This document shows positions 6,576-12,505 of a stretch of 16,140 bases of DNA, piece after piece. The DNA comes from CAZJPS01 sp964548055 (GTDB lineage: Bacteria > Patescibacteriota > Gracilibacteria > Peribacterales > Peribacteraceae): contig CAZJPS010000022.1 of assembly GCA_964548055.1 (NCBI GenBank), positions 1-16,140 of the forward strand, in the 5' to 3' direction. A program made the position numbers and the translations under genes. Positions within the stretch are counted from its first letter, which is position 1. The number at the start of each line of letters is the position of its first letter. The notes beneath the pieces were generated by a model. It was not told where the DNA came from. It ran no database searches and was given only the letters and a program-made list of their open reading frames with translations.

Positions 6576-6869
6576 ATGTTTGAAAATGGAGTAAACCAGC
6601 GAAGATATGCCGCAATAAACGAAGATGTACAAAAAGATATTGTACGTGAATCGCTCAAAATTGCTTTTGACGCTCGTCAACGTATTACAGCAGCTATGTT
6701 TGGGGTGAAATGGAGATGCGCGGAGCTGCTTGGGATTCCCTTAGGTGATGGAGTTGTCAGCCTCACTGTTCGTATAGATGGCGTAGACGCAAAAAAGAAA
6801 GTCATTTATACCGGACACGCTCCTCTGATAGTGCCTGAAATGAATGTAAGGCCTATAATAGATACGTGA
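6576..6869 (+). CDS. Unrecognised 97-residue protein at the rpmD position
   Basis: I do not recognise this family. The first 55 or so residues look helical and amphipathic (INEDVQKDIVRESLKIAFDARQ), with a single Cys48. The rest looks like beta-strands with turns (GDGVVSLTVRIDGV, KKKVIYTGHAPLIV). There is no signal peptide or membrane segment. The gene lies 41 bases after rpsE, and its TGA overlaps the GTG of the DJ-1/PfpI gene by four bases, so the two are probably co-translated. It uses more ATA and AGA-type codons than the ribosomal genes, which may mean low expression or acquisition. It shows none of the L30 motifs. That it is expressed is inferred from the overlap and tight packing. Confidence 0.7.
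   Translation: MFENGVNQRRYAAINEDVQKDIVRESLKIAFDARQRITAAMFGVKWRCAELLGIPLGDGVVSLTVRIDGVDAKKKVIYTGHAPLIVPEMNVRPIIDT
6854..6859 (+). promoter_or_regulatory. Perfect -10 box close to the DJ-1/PfpI start (possible leaderless promoter)
   Basis: A consensus TATAAT ends six bases before the GTG at 6866. Transcription from it would begin at or beside the start codon, giving a leaderless mRNA. The matching -35 (GTGCCT at 17-base spacing) is poor. The hexamer also encodes part of the upstream protein, so chance occurrence is quite possible. Confidence 0.25.
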
Positions 6870-7378
6870 ATACGGCTCTCCTCTTCATCGCACAACAAGG
6901 CTATCAAGATATAGAATTAAAGGGGACGCGCGATGGTCTTTTGGAAGCGGGTTTTAAAGTTACTTTATGCAGCTTAGAAAAAGGAGAATGCAGAGGGAAA
7001 TATGATGGAACGGAACAGGCGGATATGTCGGTACAAGATGTTGATGTACATGCGTTCGATCAGATTATTTTTATTGGAGGTCCAGGTGCAGTCGAGTTAT
7101 GGAAAAGTAAAGATGTGACAGGTCTCGCACAAAAAGCGTACGAAGCAGGGAAAATAGTAGGTGCTATTTGTATCGCCCCAAAAATTTTGGCGGTAGCGGG
7201 AATCTTACAAGGCAAAAAAGCAACAGTTTCGAATAGCGATGGAAAGCAGGGGAAGTTTTTAGAAGAATATGGAGCTATCTATACGGGTGATCCTGTTACC
7301 GTTGATGGGAGAGTGATAACGGCGAATGGTCCAGATGCGGCGGTGGAGTTTGGTCGGACTATGGCTTCCTTTACATGA
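6866..7378 (+). CDS. DJ-1/PfpI family protein (class I glutamine amidotransferase-like)
   Basis: The family covers DJ-1, Hsp31-like chaperones, glyoxalases and intracellular peptidase-like enzymes. Visible are FIAQQGYQDIELKGTRD with the conserved Glu17 that supports the nucleophile, the IIFIGGPGAVELW strand, and the nucleophile elbow VGAICIAPKILAVAGIL with Cys102. The C-terminal region holds ITANGPDAAVEFG. The residue after the Cys is Ile (C-I-A-P), where PfpI-type peptidases have His (C-H-x-P), so the classic Cys-His pair is missing and a protease role is unlikely. A glyoxalase or redox/repair role is possible but unproven. The GTG start overlaps the previous stop. The length of 170 residues is typical. 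Its presence in a ribosomal-protein operon is unusual. Confidence 0.93.
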   Translation: MNTALLFIAQQGYQDIELKGTRDGLLEAGFKVTLCSLEKGECRGKYDGTEQADMSVQDVDVHAFDQIIFIGGPGAVELWKSKDVTGLAQKAYEAGKIVGAICIAPKILAVAGILQGKKATVSNSDGKQGKFLEEYGAIYTGDPVTVDGRVITANGPDAAVEFGRTMASFT

Positions 7379-7491
7379 AGAATCACTAAAACACGTTTTT
7401 AGCTTTCATAACGCAATTAAAACACAGTTTCTCTTTCTTCTGCTCCAGCTGTATTTTCTTGGAGATGTATTCGTTTTGTGCCTAAAAAACC

Positions 7492-7520
7492 TTTACGAAC
7501 CCTCTTTTTGCTTCTACTAT
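7492..7520 (+). promoter_or_regulatory. Candidate sigma-70-type promoter upstream of rplO
   Basis: TTTACG and TACTAT are separated by 17 bases, each matching four of six consensus positions. They lie in the 214-base gap between the DJ-1 gene and rplO. Transcription would begin close to the hairpin at 7531. The gap otherwise holds only a weak AT-rich inverted repeat (CTAAAA/TTTTAG at 7386-7402) just after the DJ-1 stop. The matches are modest, so this remains a candidate. Confidence 0.3.
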
Positions 7521-7530
7521 GCGCTTCCCG

Positions 7531-7557
7531 ACCACATACAGCGCTATCGCATGTGGT
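7531..7557 (+). promoter_or_regulatory. Hairpin upstream of rplO
   Basis: ACCACAT pairs with ATGTGGT. Inside, GCG pairs with CGC around a CTAT loop, with an ACA bulge. The structure ends 35 bases before the rplO ATG and could be a 5' leader stem or regulatory element. No U-run follows, so it is not a normal terminator. Confidence 0.4.
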
Positions 7558-7592
7558 TTACACTCTTTCATTGTTCTTGCCCAGTTCTTCCC

Positions 7593-8036
7593 ATGCTTCA
7601 CACGATTAAGCCAGCCAAAGGTTCCCGCAGGAAAATTCGCCGCTTAGGTCGCGGTAACTCTGCAGGTGGAGGTACTACGGCAGGCCGAGGTACCAAGGGT
7701 CAGCATGCACGTACTGGAAAAGGACAAAAATTTGGCTTTGAAGGAGGTCAGGTTCCTCTTCTTATGCGCCAGCCAAAAATGGGTGGATTCGTTCGTCCTC
7801 GCAGAGAGAATTTTGAACCTGTAAATATTGGCTCCATGGAAGAGAAGCTAGACGCAGGTAGTTACGGTGTGGCTGATTTGCGCGCTCGTCATTTAGTGCG
7901 TGGCAAAGGCCGCGTGAAGTTGCTTGGCACTGGTAAGCTTACAAAGAAATTTACAATCACTGTTCACGCTGCGTCTAAGAGCGCGCTGGAAGCAGTAAAG
8001 AAGGCAGGAGGTACTGTCACTTTCCTACAGGACTAA
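7593..8036 (+). CDS. rplO: 50S ribosomal protein L15 (uL15)
   Basis: L15 is a late-assembly 23S-binding protein with a long glycine/arginine-rich N-terminal extension threading into rRNA. Seen are KGSRRKIRRLGRGNSAGGGT, GRGTKGQHARTGKG and FEGGQVPLLMRQPKMGGF, all typical, and a C-terminal globular domain (VKLLGTGKLTKKFTITVHAAS). The ATG chosen gives the conserved MLHTIKPAKGSRRK start; the frame stays open upstream into the DJ-1 gene but without L15 similarity. The length is 147 residues. It precedes secY by ten bases, as in the spc operon. Confidence 0.97.
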   Translation: MLHTIKPAKGSRRKIRRLGRGNSAGGGTTAGRGTKGQHARTGKGQKFGFEGGQVPLLMRQPKMGGFVRPRRENFEPVNIGSMEEKLDAGSYGVADLRARHLVRGKGRVKLLGTGKLTKKFTITVHAASKSALEAVKKAGGTVTFLQD

Positions 8037-8046
8037 GTTCCTGCGT

Positions 8047-9327
8047 ATGTTCCAATATCTTCATCAGATTTGGCGCTCAAAGGATCTGCGCAAGCGGATT
8101 CTTATCACGATCGGCTTACTACTTGTGTATCGCATTGTGGCACATATTCCTGTTCCGGGTGCTGATGCGTTTGCACTCAAGCAGTACTTAGATTCTCAGG
8201 GAGCTGCCGGTGGAGCACTGGGAGTATTTGCGGCTCTTACGGGTGGAGGACTCGACAACTTCTCTGTTGTGCTTTTGGGTCTTTCTCCTTATATCAATGC
8301 ATCTATTATCATTCAGCTTTGCACTGTTATTTTCCCAAAACTTGAAGCACTCAGTAAGGAGGGTGCACAAGGCCAACAGGATTTGAACCGTTATACGCGC
8401 TGGCTCGCATTCCCTCTTGGTTTTTTGCAAAGCTACGGATTTCTTTTACTACTTGGACGCGGCAATGCGAGTTTGGTGGATATCAGTTTTCCTGCAGTCC
8501 TTATTTCCATGGTACTCGTCACGGCGGGTTCACTATTCTTGATGTGGTTGGGAGAATTGATTACAGAAAAGGGAATTGGAAACGGAGTATCAATGATTAT
8601 TTTTGTGGGTATTGTGGCTCGTATTCCCACTCGTTTTGGTGGATTACTGCTTGCAGGTGATGATAAGGCAGCTGCATTTTATTTGTTTGCAGTGGTGTCG
8701 CTTGCGCTGCTTGTTGCTGTCGTGCTCTTCACAGATGCTCATCGGTTATTGCCTATTACATATGCAAACCAGGGTGCAGGCCGCGGGGTGCAGGGGAATA
8801 TTCCCATTCGTCTCAATCAGGCGGGTATGATTCCCATTATTTTTGCTGTGTCCCTCATAACATTCCCTTCTATTATTGCTCAGTTCTTACAAACCGCTCC
8901 GCGCTTTGCGCCGGTCGTGCAGTTTATTAATACCTATCTCAATTCACAGAGTCCGAGTGTCATCTACATGGTTGCATATTTCTTGTTGGTAATTGCTTTC
9001 ACATATTTTTATGTGTCTGTCACTTTCAAGCCACAGGAAGTAGCTGAAACAATTCAGAAGAGAGGCGGATTCATTCCGGGTGTTCGCCCAGGTGCACAAA
9101 CAGCCAAACTTCTTGAGAAAACAAGTAATCGTCTTAACTTATGGGGAGGTATCTTCCTTGGTGTTGTTGCAATGATTCCTTTGTTCTTTACAAAGTTTAC
9201 ATCTCTTGGCTCCACAGATCTCCTTATTTCTGGTTCAGGTCTTATTATCATTGTCGGTGTAGTGATGGAGCTTATCCGTCAGATCAATGCTCAAATGTTG
9301 GAGCATGATTATGAGAAGTTGGTTTAG
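8047..9327 (+). CDS. secY: Preprotein translocase subunit SecY
   Basis: SecY is the channel of the Sec translocon in the cytoplasmic membrane, partner of SecE and SecA. The protein is 426 residues with the expected series of about ten hydrophobic segments. Landmarks are the N-terminal RIVAHIPVPGAD, LLGLSPYINASIIIQL (start of TM2b), QDLNRYTRWLAFPLGFLQ, LGELITEKGIGNGVSMIIF, and the cytoplasmic loop GNIPIRLNQAGMIPIIFAVS. The C-terminus MLEHDYEKLV is also typical. The TAG stop lies within a TTTAGGG unit that begins the telomere-like repeats. Confidence 0.98.
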   Translation: MFQYLHQIWRSKDLRKRILITIGLLLVYRIVAHIPVPGADAFALKQYLDSQGAAGGALGVFAALTGGGLDNFSVVLLGLSPYINASIIIQLCTVIFPKLEALSKEGAQGQQDLNRYTRWLAFPLGFLQSYGFLLLLGRGNASLVDISFPAVLISMVLVTAGSLFLMWLGELITEKGIGNGVSMIIFVGIVARIPTRFGGLLLAGDDKAAAFYLFAVVSLALLVAVVLFTDAHRLLPITYANQGAGRGVQGNIPIRLNQAGMIPIIFAVSLITFPSIIAQFLQTAPRFAPVVQFINTYLNSQSPSVIYMVAYFLLVIAFTYFYVSVTFKPQEVAETIQKRGGFIPGVRPGAQTAKLLEKTSNRLNLWGGIFLGVVAMIPLFFTKFTSLGSTDLLISGSGLIIIVGVVMELIRQINAQMLEHDYEKLV

Positions 9328-9413
9328 GGTTAGGAAATAGGGCTAGGGTTAGGAGTGAAGAAAATCCTACGTCATAAATTTTTGCATATTAACCCTAACC
9401 CTAACCCAAACCC
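9323..9413 (+). repeat. Telomere-like TTAGGG/CCCTAA inverted repeats between secY and adk
   Basis: TTTAGGGTTAGG and TAGGGCTAGGGTTAGG (9323-9353) face AACCCTAACCCTAACCC and AAACCC (9391-9413) across a 37-base spacer. The segments 9340-9353 and 9394-9407 can form a 14-pair stem with one C-A mismatch, and a shifted register with 9321-9334 is almost as good. The G-rich strand has several G-runs and could form a two- or three-layer quadruplex. There is no U-run after the stem. The element ends 18 bases before the adk start. Confidence 0.75.
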
Positions 9414-9431
9414 TTTGGTATGCTCTCTTCC

Positions 9432-9995
9432 ATGGATCTCGTTCTCTTCGGAATTCAGGGCTCTGGTAAAGGCACACAAGCTAAAAAGCTTGCTGCTGAA
9501 TTTGGGTATGACATTTTTGAAGCAGGAGGAGAGCTTCGAAAAATTGCAGCATCAGGTTCGGAGCTTGGTAAGACGGTAAAGTCCTTTATTGATAATGGAA
9601 AACTGGTTCCACATGAAATTATTATGGAAGTGGTGAAGGAGGCAATTGCAAAGAGACCTAAGGATCAGAAAATTTTGTTTGACGGAATTCCTCGCGATGC
9701 AAACCAACAGAAAGATTTTGATGCCATCATGCAGGAGACGGGCCGTACATTTGTGTGTATTCATATGCTCCTCAGTCGGGAGGAGGGGATGCAGCGCATT
9801 TTTGGTCGTGCCAAAGCCGAAGGGAGAGCAGATGATTCTAACGAGGAAATTATAAAACGACGCATGGATACCTTCTTTGAAAAAACAATGCCCGTACTAG
9901 AAAGCTATAAAAAAAGAGGACTTGTGAAAGAAGTGGATGGAACAAAGAATGTGGATGAGGTGTATGAGGAAATGCGTACAGTAATAGGATTCTAG
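9432..9995 (+). CDS. adk: Adenylate kinase
   Basis: Adenylate kinase interconverts ATP + AMP and 2 ADP in the cytosol. It has the P-loop FGIQGSGKGTQAKKL at residues 6-20, DGIPRDANQQKDF (the DG(F)PR motif, here with Ile), and GRADDSNEEIIKRR with the lid/catalytic Asp-Asp and Arg residues. The lid is the short form with no zinc-binding cysteines. I start at MDLVLFG, the usual N-terminus; an in-frame ATG four codons upstream (9420) is the alternative. The length is 187 residues. adk after secY is standard spc-operon order. Confidence 0.95.
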   Translation: MDLVLFGIQGSGKGTQAKKLAAEFGYDIFEAGGELRKIAASGSELGKTVKSFIDNGKLVPHEIIMEVVKEAIAKRPKDQKILFDGIPRDANQQKDFDAIMQETGRTFVCIHMLLSREEGMQRIFGRAKAEGRADDSNEEIIKRRMDTFFEKTMPVLESYKKRGLVKEVDGTKNVDEVYEEMRTVIGF

Positions 9996-10126
9996 AATAG
10001 AGAGATGCAGTAGTTTTTTCCTTATGTTAAATAAGTGTCCCATTACGGTATTTTTCATTGTTCTCTTCTTTGCAGAATCTGATATTCTTTCCTCGAGATT
10101 TTCTTTTCTATTAGGCAAACTCTTTC

Positions 10127-10876
10127 ATGTCCAGTTTTCAAATTTTCACCCAAGATCAAATAGCTCTTCTCCGTAAAGGGGGCCAGATTTTGCGTCAGTG
10201 TTTGGTTCATACGGCAGAGCATGTGAAGCCGGGAATCACGACACTGGAGTTGGATGCAATAGCCGAAGAATATATTCGTTCACATGCAGGAGCTCGTCCT
10301 GCATTTAAGGGGTATCACGGATTTCCAGCAACGCTGTGTACTTCAGTGAATGAAGAGTGTGTACATGGAATTCCGGGAGCAAGAGTTTTGCAGGAAGGTG
10401 ATATCGTTTCACTTGATGGAGGAGTTATTTACGGCGAATTGTATACAGACGCGTGCATTACAGTGGGAGTTGGAACTATTTCCAAAGAAGTGGACGCATT
10501 TTTGCGTTCAACGAGTGATGCACTGGAAGCCGCATGCGCCATCGTGGCACCAGGCATTCGCATTGGAGATATTTCTGCAACGATTCAGCAGTATGTAGAG
10601 GAGAGAGGATATTCATGTGTGAATGGTCTTACCGGACATGGTCTTGGCGATACCCTTCATCAATTTCCTGATATTCCAAACAGTGGAAAAAAGGGGACGG
10701 GTCCTGCCCTGCCTAAATACACGCTCATAGCAATAGAGCCTATTACATCAATGGGAAGGCCACAGATAAAAGAAGAATCTGACGGTTGGACTATTTCCAC
10801 TGGAGACAGATCGCTCTCGGGACATTTTGAACACACGGTGCTCGTTACGCCGGATGGACATGAGATTATTGCATAG
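10127..10876 (+). CDS. map: Type I methionine aminopeptidase
   Basis: Map removes the initiator methionine from nascent proteins. All five metal ligands are visible: Asp97 (SLDGG), Asp108 (YTDAC), His171 (TGHGLG), Glu204 (AIEPIT) and Glu235 (FEHTVLVT), with the same residue numbers as in the E. coli enzyme. His80 in CVHGIPG is the conserved substrate-side histidine. The length is 249 residues, with no N-terminal zinc-finger extension. The 131 bases upstream of it contain nothing I can name; the start context (CAAACTCTTTC) has no Shine-Dalgarno motif. Confidence 0.97.
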   Translation: MSSFQIFTQDQIALLRKGGQILRQCLVHTAEHVKPGITTLELDAIAEEYIRSHAGARPAFKGYHGFPATLCTSVNEECVHGIPGARVLQEGDIVSLDGGVIYGELYTDACITVGVGTISKEVDAFLRSTSDALEAACAIVAPGIRIGDISATIQQYVEERGYSCVNGLTGHGLGDTLHQFPDIPNSGKKGTGPALPKYTLIAIEPITSMGRPQIKEESDGWTISTGDRSLSGHFEHTVLVTPDGHEIIA

Positions 10877-10957
10877 CAAAGCGAGAAAATTTCAATAGAG
10901 AACCTATTTGGGAAAAACACTAGCTTTCGATCGTAGAGAAAATGTGAAGTTTATGGC

Positions 10958-10985
10958 TTGATTGTTTATATCAACATATTATCAT
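10958..10985 (+). promoter_or_regulatory. Candidate promoter for the infA-rplQ transcription unit
   Basis: TTGATT and TATCAT lie 16 bases apart, in an AT-rich part of the 217-base map-infA gap. TTGAT also pairs with ATCAA twelve bases on (10958-10974), a small dyad overlapping the spacer that could be an operator. The leader to the infA GTG would be about 100 bases. The location suits a promoter for the infA-rpmJ-rpsM-rpsK-rpsD-rpoA-rplQ group. This rests on sequence resemblance only. Confidence 0.4.
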
Positions 10986-11093
10986 AATAATGCAAGTCAA
11001 TTTAACCAAATACTCAAGATTCTTCTATCTGGCTGCTTGCTGTGCTCTAAATCCCTCTGTAGGATCGTTCGGCTCTTGACCTATTAATTCGCT

Positions 11094-11372
11094 GTGTCGA
11101 AGGATGTTATAGAACTTGTCGGCATGGTTGAAGAATGCTTTCCGAATGCCACGTTCCGTGTGCGTATCGTGAGCGAACAGGCCAAAGACCATGAGCTGCT
11201 TTGCCACCTTGCAGGCCGCATGCGCGTGAACCGCGTACGCATCCTGCCCGGAGACAGGGTGAAAGTGGAAATGACCCCGTATGATCTGAATAAGGGTCGC
11301 ATCGTATATCGTTTTCCTTCCACTTCAGCTGGCTCTACCCCTTTGTCTTCTACTCCTAGTTCTACTACGTAA
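11094..11372 (+). CDS. infA: Translation initiation factor IF-1
   Basis: IF-1 is an OB-fold protein that binds the 30S A site during initiation. Seen are VIELVGMVEECFPNATFRV, GRMRVNRVRILPGDRV and the nearly invariant VEMTPYDLNKGRIVYR. Compared with the E. coli protein there are about four extra residues in the strand 2-3 loop (RIVSEQAKDHELLCHLA) and a Ser/Thr/Pro-rich tail of about 20, giving 92 residues against 72. The start is GTG: an in-frame TAA three codons upstream (11085-11087) excludes a longer protein, and no ATG serves. Confidence 0.95.
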   Translation: MSKDVIELVGMVEECFPNATFRVRIVSEQAKDHELLCHLAGRMRVNRVRILPGDRVKVEMTPYDLNKGRIVYRFPSTSAGSTPLSSTPSSTT

Positions 11373-11378
11373 ATTCCC

Positions 11379-11510
11379 ATGAAAGTTCGTCCATCCTGCA
11401 AAGCGATCTGCAACGATTGTCGTCTCGTGCTCCGTCGCAATGGCAAAGGTAAAATGATTCGCCGCATTGTGTGTAGTAAGAACCCTAAGCACAAGCAGCG
11501 CCAAGGATAA
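11379..11510 (+). CDS. rpmJ: 50S ribosomal protein L36 (bL36)
   Basis: L36 is the smallest large-subunit protein, a zinc-ribbon binder of 23S rRNA. The 43-codon frame reads MKVRPSCKAICNDCRLVLRR, then a basic stretch, and ends IVCSKNPKHKQRQG. The zinc ligands of the family, Cys11, Cys14, Cys32 and His38, are all present, with an extra Cys7. It is about five residues longer than the usual 37-38, by an insertion between the two ligand pairs (RRNGKGKMIRR). It lies six bases after infA, in the usual alpha-operon position. Confidence 0.95.
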   Translation: MKVRPSCKAICNDCRLVLRRNGKGKMIRRIVCSKNPKHKQRQG

Positions 11511-11531
11511 TTCTGATTTTTTCTCCCTTTT

Positions 11532-11912
11532 ATGCTCCGTATCTCCGGTATCGTCCTCCCTGGCAAGAAACGCATTCAAATTGCTCTTACGGCAATCAAG
11601 GGTATTGGTCGTCCGCTTGCCACTCGCATTCTGACTGAATCGAATATTAATTTGGATACGCATACAGACGATCTTTCTGAAAGTGATCAAGCAAAAATCC
11701 GCGCAGCTGTGGAGAAAGAATTAACAGAAGGGGAGTTAGCACGCAAAATTTCAATGGATATTAAGCGTTTACAGGATATTGGTACGTGGAGGGGATACAG
11801 ACATCGCCGCAAACTTCCCGTTCGTGGGCAAACGTCGCGCCGTAATGCACGCACAAAGCGTGGTAAGAAGAAGACAGGCACATCTGGTCGCACAGTTCTT
11901 ACTAAGACATAG
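11532..11912 (+). CDS. rpsM: 30S ribosomal protein S13 (uS13)
   Basis: S13 contacts the P-site tRNA and 50S bridges B1a/b from the head of the small subunit. The N-terminus LRISGIVLPGKKRIQIALT and the H2TH motif GIGRPLATRIL are seen. The C-terminal GTWRGYRHRRKLPVRGQ, followed by the basic SRRNARTKRGKKK, completes the family signature. The length is 126 residues, near the usual 118-122. The 21 bases before the ATG are nearly all T and C. Confidence 0.98.
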   Translation: MLRISGIVLPGKKRIQIALTAIKGIGRPLATRILTESNINLDTHTDDLSESDQAKIRAAVEKELTEGELARKISMDIKRLQDIGTWRGYRHRRKLPVRGQTSRRNARTKRGKKKTGTSGRTVLTKT

Positions 11913-11927
11913 TTGTTGTCAGCATGT

Positions 11928-11968
11928 AGTGACCAGTATGGATCTCTACCTACTGGCTTCCGTTCACT
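11928..11968 (+). promoter_or_regulatory. Stem-loop in the rpsM-rpsK gap
   Basis: AGTGA pairs with TCACT around an inner stem, CCAGTA(T)GG with CCTACTGG, closed by an ATCTCTA loop; a seven-base bulge lies on the 3' side. The long pyrimidine-rich run before the rpsK ATG follows. It could be an attenuation or autoregulatory leader for rpsK-rpsD. The pairing is seen; the role is inferred. Confidence 0.4.
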
Positions 11969-12016
11969 TCTCTCCCTTCCTATAGCTTCACACTTCTCAT
12001 TCTCTCTCTAACCTCC

Positions 12017-12478
12017 ATGGCCGACTCTCAGACAGCAAAGGCACCGAGCGCACTTGATCTCCTAGAAGGAGGCGAGGCGACTGCAGATACAAAAGCAGCC
12101 CCTGGCCCTCGTAAGAAGAAAATAAAGCGTTCATTGCCGAAGGCACGTGTATGTATACACGCGTCCGAGAACAACACCATTGTCACTTTCACGGATTTTG
12201 ATGGAAATGTTCTCGGCTGGAGCAGCAGTGGTTCTTCAGGATTTAAGGGAACGAGAAAGTCTACTCCATATGCTGCAAAAGTAGCAGCGGAAAATGCCTC
12301 TCTTAAGGTTAAGCCATATGGCATTGAGTCTGTGACGGTGGAAGTGAAAGGACTTGGCCCAGGACGTGAGCAAGCCCTTCGTGGTTTGCAGGCTGCAGGT
12401 CTGAATTTGGATGCCATTATTGATACTACTCCCATCGCTCACGGCGGTTGCCGTCCAGCTGGACGCAGACGCGTGTAG
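12017..12478 (+). CDS. rpsK: 30S ribosomal protein S11 (uS11)
   Basis: S11 lies on the platform near the E site and mRNA exit. The core from about residue 40 is canonical: RVCIHASENNTIVTFTD, WSSSGSSGFKGTRKSTPYAA, VKGLGPGREQALRGL and the end HGGCRPAGRRRV. The first 40 residues (SQTAKAPSALDLLEGGEATA and on) are an acidic/alanine-rich extension beyond the usual N-terminus, giving 153 residues against about 129. The upstream region is a pyrimidine tract ending AACCTCC just before the ATG. Confidence 0.97.
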   Translation: MADSQTAKAPSALDLLEGGEATADTKAAPGPRKKKIKRSLPKARVCIHASENNTIVTFTDFDGNVLGWSSSGSSGFKGTRKSTPYAAKVAAENASLKVKPYGIESVTVEVKGLGPGREQALRGLQAAGLNLDAIIDTTPIAHGGCRPAGRRRV

Positions 12479-12505
12479 TTTTCTCTCGCTCACTATTTCT
12501 CTCCT

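Noticed and set aside
6576..6869. The 97-residue gene as a divergent L30
   Set aside because: It is longer than L30 and shows none of the L30 sequence pattern (no TLxxLGL-like motif); position alone is not evidence.
9323..9413. A real telomere or chromosome end, or eukaryotic contamination
   Set aside because: The repeats are short, inverted and flanked on both sides by continuous bacterial genes in their usual order.
9996..10126. Promoter or small gene between adk and map
   Set aside because: No convincing -10/-35 pair, hairpin or coding frame is visible; the short open frame there has no recognisable features.
11014..11079. TCAAGA/TCTTGA long-range pairing in the infA leader
   Set aside because: Six pairs across a 54-base loop is within chance expectation and nothing else supports it.
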